Source: a virus
Virus record (IMG/VR): IMGVR_UViG_3300021960_000325
Span: 1-30,829 of that record
DNA: 30,829 nucleotides
Direction: 5' to 3' (one strand)
Shown: positions 1-5,894 of the stretch, in pieces
Layout of the letters: every line of letters begins with the position of its first letter
Numbering within the stretch: position 1 is the stretch's first letter
The notes under the pieces: model-generated
Told to the model about the DNA's origin: nothing
The model's database searches: none
What the model saw: only the letters and a program-made list of their open reading frames with translations
Made by a program: the position numbers and the translations under genes

Positions 1-444
1 GGTGCCAAAGCAGGTGCGGGTGCCAGAACATATTACACCAACGATGGATTGATTCCATTTGCTGTGACCAATGACACTTCGGTGAGTGCAGGTGCTCAGG
101 TGGGTGCAAAGATTGGTGGTGGTTATCAAGTGCCAGATTGGAACAAAGATAGTAAACCAATCACATTCGGCGGCGAAGTGAACATTGCTCTGATCGCCGG
201 AGTTAAAACAGGTGGTACAGTAACAGTTGATGTGGATCCAGTATATGATATGACTGTGCAACCAGTCAACGATTATGTCGTAGAACCTGTTAAAGAAAAT
301 GTGATACAACCCATACAGGAAAATGTTGTGAAACCCATACAAAATAATGTGGTCGCACCAGTAAAAGATGTGGTTGATAAAATTATTCCTAGTGTGCCAA
401 AACCATCAAACCCTTTTGCTAAAAAGAAAAAGAAAAAGAAATAG
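1..444 (+). CDS. Probable virion structural protein, 3' end only (partial)
   Basis: The reading frame is open at the left edge, so only the last 147 residues are visible. The first part is Gly/Ala/Val-rich and resembles beta-rich phage structural proteins. It is followed by six tandem octads of the form xP(V/I)xx(N/D)xV (nt 235-378) and a tail of seven lysines. The stop codon directly abuts the ATG of the next gene, so the two are probably co-translated. I do not recognise the family. A structural role is inferred from composition and from the late promoter boxes upstream of the following genes. The TTG at 49 is not a convincing start because the frame continues upstream of it. Confidence 0.75.
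   Translation, partial: GAKAGAGARTYYTNDGLIPFAVTNDTSVSAGAQVGAKIGGGYQVPDWNKDSKPITFGGEVNIALIAGVKTGGTVTVDVDPVYDMTVQPVNDYVVEPVKENVIQPIQENVVKPIQNNVVAPVKDVVDKIIPSVPKPSNPFAKKKKKKK
235..378 (+). repeat. Tandem octapeptide-coding repeat (six units)
   Basis: Six consecutive eight-residue units follow the pattern x-P-V/I-x-x-N/D-x-V, for example QPVNDYVV, EPVKENVI, QPIQENVV and KPIQNNVV. The protein period is exact while the DNA copies have diverged, so selection acts on the protein. A regular hydrophobic spacing with Pro at position 2 suggests an extended fibre or helical rod before the poly-lysine tail. Confidence 0.8.
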
Positions 445-756
445 ATGGCACACAAGATTGACGAAAAAACAGAACTAACAGTATCGCTGAAGACAGTGAT
501 TACTCTGATTGCGGCAATCGTTACAGCATCGGCATTTGTGTTTCACATTGAGGAAAGAATTGATTTTTTGGAAAACAAGATACAAGAAAATCACATGGTG
601 ATGGATGCCAACACTCAATTCAGAATCAATTGGGCACCACCACCCGAAGTGAAAGAAACTATCAAAACCACCTATCACCAGAATGAACGTATTGCTGTGT
701 TAGAAAAGCATATTGAAATGCTGGAGAAACAGATTCAAGAACTAAACAAAAAATAA
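445..756 (+). CDS. Small membrane-anchored coiled-coil protein
   Basis: A 103-aa protein with a polar N-terminus, one hydrophobic segment at about residues 17-35 (containing VITLIAAIVTASAFVF), then a charged region ending in heptad-like sequence (IAVLEKHIEMLEKQIQEL) that should form a coiled coil. The ATG follows the stop of the preceding gene with no gap. Similar short proteins with one membrane segment followed by a coiled coil occur next to structural genes in marine T4-like phages. A holin- or spanin-like role is possible but nothing diagnostic is visible, so the function is left unknown. Confidence 0.8.
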   Translation: MAHKIDEKTELTVSLKTVITLIAAIVTASAFVFHIEERIDFLENKIQENHMVMDANTQFRINWAPPPEVKETIKTTYHQNERIAVLEKHIEMLEKQIQELNKK

Positions 757-759
757 ATA
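752..759 (+). promoter_or_regulatory. T4-type late promoter box AATAAATA
   Basis: Seven of eight bases match the T4 late box TATAAATA. With the box at -13 to -6, transcription would start near 765, giving a 21-nt leader with an AAAGGAA ribosome site before the ATG at 786. Confidence 0.6.
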
Positions 760-785
760 CTTGCACACACATAAAAGGAACCCCC

Positions 786-989
786 ATGTTTACACCCCAG
801 TTCTATATAGATCAATTCCAAGCCACCAAAAAACTAGTGGTAGCACAGATGTACTCAAACGATGAAGTACGCTCAAGCCTAAACGCACTAATAGACACAC
901 AAACCGAAGTGGCCAAGCAGTGGACCAATACCACGCTACTGTTAGCCAAAACGCTTAACGATGCATGGTTTGGCAAAACAAATAGTTGA
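786..989 (+). CDS. Phasin-like small protein
   Basis: A 67-aa, mostly alpha-helical protein preceded by an AAAGGAA ribosome site about 6 nt upstream. The alternation of Gln, Ala, Thr and aliphatic residues (FYIDQFQATKKLVVAQ, then TEVAKQWTNTTLLLAKT) recalls one amphipathic helical hairpin of the phasin family, which coats polyhydroxyalkanoate granules. Bacterial phasins are usually over 100 aa, so this would be a minimal version. A late promoter box sits 26 nt upstream of the ATG. The phasin assignment rests on composition and pattern only; a small virion or assembly protein is equally possible. Confidence 0.75.
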   Translation: MFTPQFYIDQFQATKKLVVAQMYSNDEVRSSLNALIDTQTEVAKQWTNTTLLLAKTLNDAWFGKTNS

Positions 990-1007
990 TTTGTGCATAC
1001 CTGATAT

Positions 1008-1015
1008 GCTAAATA
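1008..1015 (+). promoter_or_regulatory. Late promoter box GCTAAATA feeding the riboswitch
   Basis: The TAAATA core of the late box is intact. The implied start at +6 from the box is base 1021, which is exactly the first base of the riboswitch aptamer. This agreement is the main support, since the first two bases of the box are not consensus. Confidence 0.5.
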
Positions 1016-1020
1016 TGTAT

Positions 1021-1070
1021 ATCGTTCGTACACTAGTATGGAAGTAGGCACAATGCCGAAGGAACGCACC
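1021..1070 (+). promoter_or_regulatory. Glutamine riboswitch (glnA / Downstream-peptide class aptamer)
   Basis: The core matches the glutamine aptamer as I know it: CGTTC near the 5' end, GGAAGTAGG in the middle and CGAAGGAACGC at the 3' end. P1 forms between CGUUC (1023-1027) and GAACG (1062-1066). P2 is a small hairpin GUAC-ACUA-GUAU (1028-1039). P3 is GGCA-CAA-UGCC (1047-1057). The Downstream-peptide subclass is known upstream of very short genes in cyanobacteria, cyanophages and marine metagenomes, which matches the 64-aa gene starting at 1100. The 3' end of the aptamer (CACC, 1067-1070) can pair with GGTG just after the GGAGG ribosome site, which suggests control of translation. The ligand is inferred from the family. 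Confidence 0.85.
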
Positions 1071-1084
1071 TAACTTTAACTTAT

Positions 1085-1092
1085 AAGGAGGG
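1085..1092 (+). promoter_or_regulatory. Strong ribosome binding site AAGGAGGG under the riboswitch
   Basis: This near-perfect Shine-Dalgarno sequence lies 8 nt before the ATG at 1100. Bases 1091-1094 (GGTG) can pair with CACC at the end of the aptamer, so the site may be masked or freed according to ligand state. Confidence 0.7.
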
Positions 1093-1099
1093 TGGCTAA

Positions 1100-1294
1100 A
1101 TGGATAGACATTCATTCATGCTCAAGCAGTACGCAGAGCAACAAACACGCAAAAAGAAGGAAATGGAGTTGTGGAGATCCCGCAATGAGGTCAACATCAA
1201 CGGTGGTGGTACTTCTGGTTACGTGGTAAAAAATGGTCCAAACACTGGACGCATACTTGGACATAACAGTCCTAAATCTACTAACAATTGGTAG
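1100..1294 (+). CDS. Riboswitch-controlled 64-aa downstream peptide
   Basis: A 64-aa basic protein directly downstream of the glutamine riboswitch. The N-terminal half is helical and rich in Gln, Lys and Arg (MLKQYAEQQTRKKKEMELW). The C-terminal half is Gly/Asn/Ser-rich and probably disordered (NGGGTSGY, NTGRILGHNSPKSTNNW). The genetic position is the one described for the short proteins after Downstream-peptide RNAs, whose role is not settled as far as I know. A role in adjusting host nitrogen or glutamine metabolism is inference from the switch alone. A GC-rich hairpin follows 15 nt after the stop. Confidence 0.85.
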   Translation: MDRHSFMLKQYAEQQTRKKKEMELWRSRNEVNINGGGTSGYVVKNGPNTGRILGHNSPKSTNNW

Positions 1295-1309
1295 TCTCTT
1301 AAGAGGACG

Positions 1310-1329
1310 TCGGGGGTTTCGGCCCCCGA
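1310..1329 (+). terminator. GC-rich hairpin after the riboswitch-controlled gene
   Basis: TCGGGGG pairs with CCCCCGA around a TTTCGG loop, a very stable 7-bp stem in an AT-rich genome. It is preceded by the short palindrome CTCTTAAGAG (1296-1305). There is no T-run after it; instead the next late box overlaps its last two bases. It may stop transcription, protect the 3' end of the mRNA, or both. Confidence 0.6.
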
Positions 1330-1335
1330 TAAATA
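1328..1335 (+). promoter_or_regulatory. Late promoter box GATAAATA with leaderless start
   Basis: Seven of eight bases match TATAAATA. The box is followed by exactly 5 nt (CTCGT) and then the ATG at 1341, so the predicted start site is the A of the start codon. Confidence 0.65.
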
Positions 1336-1340
1336 CTCGT

Positions 1341-1544
1341 ATGAGCAGTGGCAGTTGGGATCAATATCGACGACCCTATCAGGGGCACATACGCAACATC
1401 ATGCGATTAATAGATCGACACTCGGAACTGTGGGTTACCACGGGAGATCACCATCATCGCAGAAGTTATGAGCGATTGGTCTCATACATATCCGACCTCA
1501 AGGAAATGATCAAGAACAAGGAAATCAATCATACAGGCTCGTAA
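1341..1544 (+). CDS. Small basic protein, 67 aa, unknown function
   Basis: The frame is open further upstream but would run through the preceding gene and its hairpin. The ATG at 1341, 5 nt after a late box, is the supported start. The protein is rich in Arg, His and Tyr (SSGSWDQYRRPYQGHIRN, then GDHHHRRSYERL) and ends in a short helix with Lys and Glu. There is no ribosome binding site, so translation is probably leaderless. I do not recognise the family. Confidence 0.65.
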   Translation: MSSGSWDQYRRPYQGHIRNIMRLIDRHSELWVTTGDHHHRRSYERLVSYISDLKEMIKNKEINHTGS

Positions 1545-1646
1545 ATAACTGTAATACAGTTATAATATAGGTACTTAACTCCACCGAAAATCACCCTTTT
1601 AAACGCATTTTAAGGGCTCTACAGCAGGTTTTAGATAATTACTAGT

Positions 1647-1749
1647 GTAGTGAACAAGTTTGTATGCATAACACACGCTAGACGCTTATTTGCACACAAA
1701 AACGTGCTACATATATAAAAAGGTTATTTGACGTAAACTTGTACACTAC
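1647..1749 (+). repeat. Long-range inverted repeat, 15-nt arms
   Basis: GTAGTGAACAAGTTT at 1647-1661 is the reverse complement of AAACTTGTACACTAC at 1735-1749 with one mismatch. The arms enclose 73 nt that hold a smaller GCAC/GTGC pairing. In RNA this would be a long stem with a branched loop. Confidence 0.65.
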
Positions 1750-1800
1750 CTTCCAAAAAGAGCAAAAATTCAACATTACTATACGCACAAACCATAGCAG

Positions 1801-1808
1801 GATAAATA
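1801..1808 (+). promoter_or_regulatory. Late promoter box GATAAATA
   Basis: Seven of eight bases match the late box. The predicted start at 1814 leaves a 5-nt leader before the ATG at 1819. Confidence 0.55.
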
Positions 1809-1818
1809 CAACCTGTAT

Positions 1819-1965
1819 ATGACACACACAGAGTACAATGCGGGAAACTTCCAAGAATACACATACGAATTGGAATGGATGGAATGCTCCTGGAAAATGG
1901 TACACGATACTGTTCATCTTGTAACAGCATTTTGGTATCCATGGATCCAAATCCAAAGAATGTAA
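1819..1965 (+). CDS. 48-aa protein, unknown function
   Basis: A short frame reading MTHTEYNAGNFQEYTYELEW and ending in WIQIQRM. It is very rich in aromatic residues (five Trp, four Tyr) and has a central amphipathic stretch (VHDTVHLVTAFWYPW) that could lie on a membrane. There is no ribosome site. Support comes from the late box 10 nt upstream and from the lack of any other gene here. Family unknown. Confidence 0.45.
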   Translation: MTHTEYNAGNFQEYTYELEWMECSWKMVHDTVHLVTAFWYPWIQIQRM

Positions 1966-1994
1966 TATACAGTTATTACTGATTAAAATAATAC

Positions 1995-2002
1995 TTTAAA
2001 TA
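1995..2002 (+). promoter_or_regulatory. Late promoter box TTTAAATA
   Basis: Seven of eight bases match the late box. The predicted start is near 2008, leaving a leader of about 19 nt with a GAGGGGGAG ribosome site before the ATG at 2027. Confidence 0.45.
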
Positions 2003-2026
2003 TTAGATTACGCGAGGGGGAGATGT

Positions 2027-2251
2027 ATGTGGAATCTCTTTATTTCCATTTGTACGTCCGCTGGATTATGTGCTTGGTTTGAAGTAACTGATCCAACAGT
2101 ATACAAAACAGAAAAAGAATGTGTCCTTAAAGGGCAAATTATAGTCGACAGGGTTGTGGAAGAAACCCAAACAAAATACGGTAAAGTAAACTGTATAGAG
2201 CATCGGTATGCCGACGAATATCGAACATGGTTATACGAGCAAAGCAAATAG
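2027..2251 (+). CDS. Small protein with hydrophobic N-terminus, 74 aa
   Basis: The first 19 residues (WNLFISICTSAGLCAWF) are hydrophobic and could be a short signal sequence or membrane anchor. The rest is polar and carries further cysteines in KECVLKG and VNCIEHRY that could form a disulfide after export. A strong GGGGGAG ribosome site lies just upstream, with a late box above it. A second ATG at 2023 is in another frame. I do not recognise the family; a secreted or periplasm-facing late protein is inferred. Confidence 0.75.
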   Translation: MWNLFISICTSAGLCAWFEVTDPTVYKTEKECVLKGQIIVDRVVEETQTKYGKVNCIEHRYADEYRTWLYEQSK

Positions 2252-2289
2252 TATAACAATAATAAGAAAGAACACTTACTATTAAAATT

Positions 2290-2451
2290 ATGAAACGATT
2301 TAACAACAAGAGAATTCCTGTTGATCAAATGATATCTAAATTAAAGGATCAACTAAAACGTGAACAGGATCCAATTGAACGTGAAAATATAGCACAGAGG
2401 ATCGAACACTATACTAGACAAATCAATCAACGCAATACCAACAACAAATAA
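2290..2451 (+). CDS. 53-aa helical protein, DUF4167-like ending
   Basis: The sequence begins MKRFNNKRIPVDQMISKLKD and ends RIEHYTRQINQRNTNNK. It is basic and helical. The segment ERENIAQRIEHYTRQIN recalls the end of the alphaproteobacterial DUF4167 domain (AENYLQHAEHYNRII), including the spacing of the EHY motif. The match is by eye and weak. The stop codon lies inside the late box of the next gene. No clear ribosome site is visible. Confidence 0.6.
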   Translation: MKRFNNKRIPVDQMISKLKDQLKREQDPIERENIAQRIEHYTRQINQRNTNNK

Positions 2452-2454
2452 ATA
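2447..2454 (+). promoter_or_regulatory. Late promoter box AATAAATA with leaderless start
   Basis: Seven of eight bases match the late box. It is followed by CTAGT and then the ATG at 2460, so the predicted +1 is the A of the start codon. The same CTAGT spacer is used at 28240-28244 on the other strand. Confidence 0.65.
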
Positions 2455-2459
2455 CTAGT

Positions 2460-3017
2460 ATGGAAGACAATTACGCTGGTAAATTGCTTATTGCACAACC
2501 AAATGCCAACAGCACGTTTTTTGAAAAAACTGTTATATTGGTGTGCGAGCATAACGAATCAAAGGGTGCTTGGGGCGTTATAGTAAACAAACCTTCTCCA
2601 ATACCATTAAGAATGGTATCCGAATCTGTTAATTTAGATATTGACATGGGTGAAGATTCTTCGTTTGTTGGCGGTCCAGTTGATACGCACAGCATTAACA
2701 TACTGCATTCGAATGAAGTTGAATTTCCTAACACCCTGCAGGTAACTCCAGATCTAAGTATTACAAGCAGTCTTGAATTAATGGAACTGATTGGTCATGG
2801 TAGAGGTCCACAAAAGTGGAGATGCATACTAGGTATATCAGGTTGGGGTCCAGGACAACTGGAAGGTGAAATGAGTGGTATGCACCCATGGACAACTCAG
2901 CACGAATGGTTAACCATGGATGCTCCTAAAGATTTGTTAACAAAGGGATTGCCTAGTTTATGGCAATGGTGCATTACCGAATCTATTGGAACTATTGCTT
3001 CCAAGTATCTAAACTAG
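2460..3017 (+). CDS. AlgH / YqgE family protein (UPF0301, DUF179)
   Basis: A 185-aa protein of about the full family length. It shows the family signatures: GKLLIAQPNANSTFFEKTVI near the N-terminus, VCEHNESKGAWGVIVNKPSP, the SSFVGGPVD block, and LGISGWGPGQLEGEM, followed by a C-terminal helical region. AlgH/YqgE is a widespread bacterial protein whose biochemical role is unresolved; the name comes from alginate regulation in Pseudomonas. Presence in a phage suggests modification of a host process late in infection, since it sits directly behind a late box. There is no ribosome site and the start appears leaderless. The 3' end overlaps the opposing 71-aa gene by 4 bp. Confidence 0.9.
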   Translation: MEDNYAGKLLIAQPNANSTFFEKTVILVCEHNESKGAWGVIVNKPSPIPLRMVSESVNLDIDMGEDSSFVGGPVDTHSINILHSNEVEFPNTLQVTPDLSITSSLELMELIGHGRGPQKWRCILGISGWGPGQLEGEMSGMHPWTTQHEWLTMDAPKDLLTKGLPSLWQWCITESIGTIASKYLN

Positions 3018-3229
3018 AAATCAAATTCTACTTGTTCTTCTTTTGAAAGTTTAACGTATTGGCTTCTGTCCTGTGAAACCAAATAACAGTCTGATTGTAT
3101 TTGTGCAATTAGATTATCTATTTCTCCGTCTGTACCTTTTGGTACTCCGTATTTTAGTTGGCGTAGTCGGTCAGCATCACGCTTGATTGAATCGATCTTA
3201 TCGCACAGTTGACTGATTTTATGAAGCAT
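3014..3229 (-). CDS. 71-aa coiled-coil protein downstream of gp41
   Basis: A small, charged, helical protein (MLHKISQLCDKIDSIKRDAD, then DGEIDNLIAQIQSDCYL). A GGAG ribosome site lies 6 nt before the ATG, inside the end of the helicase gene, and the gap between the two genes is one base. Co-transcription with the helicase suggests a replication accessory role, but the family is not recognised. Confidence 0.75.
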   Translation of the reverse strand: MLHKISQLCDKIDSIKRDADRLRQLKYGVPKGTDGEIDNLIAQIQSDCYLVSQDRSQYVKLSKEEQVEFDF

Positions 3230-3230
3230 T

Positions 3231-4661
3231 TTATTCTCCTTCCGGTGTCATAGTTTTTAAAAGTTCTCTCAGTTTTGTTGACTGAGTTTTACCCGAAACC
3301 TTACCAATCGTAGATCCTTCTGTTGGATCTGATCTGGAGTCTTCGGATTCTTCGGTACTTACAGTACTTTGTTTTTTAAGATTACTGTAAATGCTAGAAG
3401 CACTTGATTGATATGAACCTTGCTCTTCTTCTGCAAGATCTGTAATACGCAATGTATCAATATCAAATTCTAGATCAACTTTTTGTCCTACACCACTTGA
3501 TGAACGTGTTTTCATAAACTGTATTTGATAACGTCCACGTTCACGCATAGCACGACTTGTAAAAATACCAATCACGTTATCTGCTGTTTGAATCTTACTT
3601 AAACCACCTGCGATATGTGAATGATCAAATTCAATTTCTTCAACAGCCGCTCTATTCAACTGCGATGCTGTTACAAATACTGTTTGACTTTCCATTGCCA
3701 AGTTACGTAATTCTTCTGATACATACTTGTCCTTAACAAACAAATCACTTGGCGATACTTTTCTGCTCATCGGCATCATCAAATCAAGATAGTCAACAAG
3801 CAATACATCTACTTTTTTCTTATTTTTAATTTCGTATTCTTTAATATAACTTCTTATATCGTTAGCATTCTTACCTGCAGGCATATATTTGATCTGTATG
3901 TTACCTGCTTGTTTTCCTTTCATTCTAACCTTTAACTCTACGTCATCAAGATTTTTAAATATCTCTCTTGTAGCAATACCTGTGAACATACTGTCCATAC
4001 GCATTGCAACCAACGCCTCTGAAAGTTCTAACGAAATATAAATTACATTCAGTCCTTCAAGTGCAAAGTTTACACCCATGTTCTGCAAGAACAACGATTT
4101 ACCTGCACCCGAACCACCTGCCCAAATATTAAGTTCACCTCTGTTGAATCCACCAAACAGTTTCTTGTCAATGCTTGGCCATCCTGTGCTTACCTGTCCG
4201 TTGTTGTTCTTTAGTCCTTCAAGTCTTGCTCTAGGATCAGCAAAGTAATCTGTACCCATATCTTTTGCAAGACCAATTTGAATTGCTTCTTTGATCATAC
4301 CTTCTACAGGACCGTAATCTCCCTTTTCAAGAAGATCAGCACTCTGTAAGATTGCACGTTCTAGTGCTTTGTGTCTGCTAAACTTTTCAAATGTATCCAA
4401 CAACCAATCATGATGTTCAGGTCCTACACTACTAGCATCACCTAACTGAATATTGTTTGCTTTGTTGACAATTTCAAGTTCAGGCATAACTTTATATTCG
4501 TCAACATATTTTGTAATGAACTCTGCTGTATCTTGTAATTTTTGATCAAAGTTCTTTGAATCAAAAATGTTTTGACAACGCACGAAACTTTCTGCATTGC
4601 TCAAAAACATTTCTAAAAAAAGTTTCTGTATATCGTAATTAAAATTTGTTTCTTGTGCCAT
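3231..4661 (-). CDS. 41: Replicative DNA helicase, T4 gp41 / DnaB family
   Basis: A 476-aa hexameric 5'-3' helicase that unwinds DNA at the fork and pairs with the gp61 primase. The N-terminal about 140 residues are helical, like the gp41 N-domain. The RecA-like C-domain holds GWPSIDKKLFGGFNRGEL, Walker A GGSGAGKS at about 182-189, Walker B VDVLLVDYLDLM, VTASQLNR, and the DnaB-type segment HIAGGLSKIQTADNVIG. The C-terminal about 60 residues are Ser/Thr-rich and probably disordered. Length fits T4 gp41. It follows a small membrane protein and a strong sigma70-like promoter at 4823-4851. Confidence 0.95.
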   Translation of the reverse strand: MAQETNFNYDIQKLFLEMFLSNAESFVRCQNIFDSKNFDQKLQDTAEFITKYVDEYKVMPELEIVNKANNIQLGDASSVGPEHHDWLLDTFEKFSRHKALERAILQSADLLEKGDYGPVEGMIKEAIQIGLAKDMGTDYFADPRARLEGLKNNNGQVSTGWPSIDKKLFGGFNRGELNIWAGGSGAGKSLFLQNMGVNFALEGLNVIYISLELSEALVAMRMDSMFTGIATREIFKNLDDVELKVRMKGKQAGNIQIKYMPAGKNANDIRSYIKEYEIKNKKKVDVLLVDYLDLMMPMSRKVSPSDLFVKDKYVSEELRNLAMESQTVFVTASQLNRAAVEEIEFDHSHIAGGLSKIQTADNVIGIFTSRAMRERGRYQIQFMKTRSSSGVGQKVDLEFDIDTLRITDLAEEEQGSYQSSASSIYSNLKKQSTVSTEESEDSRSDPTEGSTIGKVSGKTQSTKLRELLKTMTPEGE

Positions 4662-4664
4662 ATG

Positions 4665-4814
4665 TTACTTAGTTATTCCCCAAATTAGTAATCCAAAATA
4701 TATTATGGTTGTTATGATAATAAACCAAAACATACTATCTCTTAAAGGAGAATCCTTTGCAAGTTTAATGTGGTCAAACCATCTTAATGTTTCATAAACT
4801 ATTTTGTCTATCAT
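4665..4814 (-). CDS. 49-aa single-pass membrane protein
   Basis: The sequence starts MIDKIVYETLRWFDHIKLAK and carries one membrane segment, MFWFIIITTIIYFGLLIWGI, ending in Thr-Lys. The ATG overlaps the TGA of the carbamoyltransferase gene (ATGA), and the stop is 4 nt before the helicase start. A promoter with TTGACT, 17 nt and TATAAT places the transcription start 2 nt before the ATG, so this peptide is the first gene of a transcript that also carries gp41. Function unknown; it could act at the host membrane. Confidence 0.75.
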   Translation of the reverse strand: MIDKIVYETLRWFDHIKLAKDSPLRDSMFWFIIITTIIYFGLLIWGITK

Positions 4815-5779
4815 GTTTTACTATTATACCACATATCACTTTTAAAGTCAATATGTTTTTTGGTTTTGGCTAAAACAGATCCTATACAACTTCCTGGGTC
4901 ACCCGGATTGGGTGGAACCCAAACATTTTTCCATTTGTATGAAATGCGTCTAATAGCCTTTCCATTTAATGCACCACCTCCTACAACAATTAAGTTTTTG
5001 CTTGACATCTGCTTCAGCATACTATTGGATAATCTTTCAATTATCTGTTCAAATATCCATTGTGTGGCATATGCAATTTTACCAACATCAGTTATTTCTG
5101 GTCTCCACCAATCACAACCTTTGTGTAGATTTACTTTAAATTTAAATGTTGGATATCCAAAAGATTCATCAAACCAAAGTAGATCTTTAATCATTAATCT
5201 AACAACTTCCATGTCCTTTTTACCACGTGCAAGATCAGTCATCATACCTTCGTCACGTTGTGCTGTTAATCCACAACGCTGTGTCATAGCACTATAAAAT
5301 AATCCTAAACTATCGGGATATCGTTGTTTGTGTACACAGTGTAGATCGTCACCTACACCTTGCCATACAGTTAATGTTTGGAACTCTCCAATGCTATCAA
5401 CACAAAGTATAGAAGCATTATTAAACCCGCTGGTATAGTAACCATAGGCCGCATGACTGTGATGATGTAACGTGTATTCTATAGGGCAGTGAATACCATA
5501 ACGTGCTAGATATTTTTTAATATTATTTTCTTTCCACAACCATCCTTGTCCTGCTCTCCACTGTCTAAGAGTTTTTAAAAATGGTCGTTCATACCACACA
5601 ACACGATCAGGACCGCCGCCGTAATTTACTCGAGCAACACTTATAAGAGTGAAGTTTAGATCAGGATCATGATCAATGCCACTGAAGTCTTTTGACAATG
5701 CCGCAAACGTTAGTTTGTCGTCGTTAAACACTGCTAGGCTGGCATCATGACTGTTGCCAACAATACCCCAAGTAATCAT
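4811..5779 (-). CDS. Carbamoyltransferase N-domain protein (NodU/TobZ-like), short
   Basis: The protein belongs to the ASKHA-fold carbamoyltransferases that transfer a carbamoyl group from carbamoyl-adenylate to a hydroxyl. Visible signatures are VGNSHDASLAVF near the N-terminus, LHHHSHAAYGYY (about 104-115), the metal and nucleotide region ASILCVDSIGEF, SLGLFYSAMTQRCGL, DEGMMTDLARGK, and VVGGGALNGKAIRR (about 266-278). Family members are usually 550-600 aa; this one is 322 aa and ends after the ASKHA part, with most of the C-terminal domain missing. The start has a GAGG site 6 nt upstream. The substrate is unknown; sugars or modified nucleotides are plausible. Confidence 0.85.
   Translation of the reverse strand: MITWGIVGNSHDASLAVFNDDKLTFAALSKDFSGIDHDPDLNFTLISVARVNYGGGPDRVVWYERPFLKTLRQWRAGQGWLWKENNIKKYLARYGIHCPIEYTLHHHSHAAYGYYTSGFNNASILCVDSIGEFQTLTVWQGVGDDLHCVHKQRYPDSLGLFYSAMTQRCGLTAQRDEGMMTDLARGKKDMEVVRLMIKDLLWFDESFGYPTFKFKVNLHKGCDWWRPEITDVGKIAYATQWIFEQIIERLSNSMLKQMSSKNLIVVGGGALNGKAIRRISYKWKNVWVPPNPGDPGSCIGSVLAKTKKHIDFKSDMWYNSKT
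4823..4851 (-). promoter_or_regulatory. Sigma70-like promoter, TTGACT-17-TATAAT
   Basis: On the minus strand, TTGACT (4846-4851) and a perfect TATAAT (4823-4828) are separated by 17 nt. Predicted +1 is 4816, 2 nt before the ATG at 4814. It lies inside the last codons of the carbamoyltransferase gene and would give independent expression of the membrane peptide and the helicase. Confidence 0.75.
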
Positions 5780-5789
5780 TCTTAACCTC

Positions 5790-5894
5790 TCACTTATACA
5801 AGAACGGATCTTGCTTTTGCTTTTCTTTTAATTTCTTTGCTAGTTGTCTTTTATACTGCCATTGATAAAAGACTTTTTTAAACCATCTAATCAT
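5790..5894 (-). CDS. 34-aa basic micropeptide
   Basis: The sequence begins MIRWFKKVFYQWQYKRQLAK and ends KQDPFLYK. It is strongly basic and helical with a polar C-terminus. The ATG overlaps the end of the SGNH gene and the stop lies 10 nt before the carbamoyltransferase start. Very short basic peptides ending in a DPF(I/L)YK-like motif occur in marine T4-like phages as far as I recall. Function unknown. Confidence 0.55.
   Translation of the reverse strand: MIRWFKKVFYQWQYKRQLAKKLKEKQKQDPFLYK

Larger units (their letters stand above)
1545..1818 (+). other. 274-nt gene-free stretch with inverted repeats
   Basis: No reading frame of note runs through this gap on either strand. It holds a weak TAAATA box at 1542-1547, a TATAAT hexamer at 1561-1566 without a good -35, a short hairpin (CCCTT 1594-1598 with AAGGG 1612-1616 and an inner AAA/TTT pairing), and a long-range inverted repeat at 1647-1749. 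It may encode a structured RNA, but nothing matches an RNA class I know and no tRNA is visible. Confidence 0.5.

Noticed and set aside
1021-1073. Short frame ATGGAAGTAGGCACAATG... (MEVGTMPKERT) as a leader peptide
   Set aside because: Its codons coincide with conserved aptamer bases, so the RNA structure explains the sequence better.
1678-1956. Two overlapping minus-strand frames opposite the 48-aa gene
   Set aside because: They have no ribosome site or promoter, are Cys/Phe/Val-rich as is common for antisense frames, and cross the inverted repeat.
4860-5297. Plus-strand frame of 145 codons opposite the carbamoyltransferase
   Set aside because: The minus frame carries clear family motifs over the same bases; the plus frame has none.
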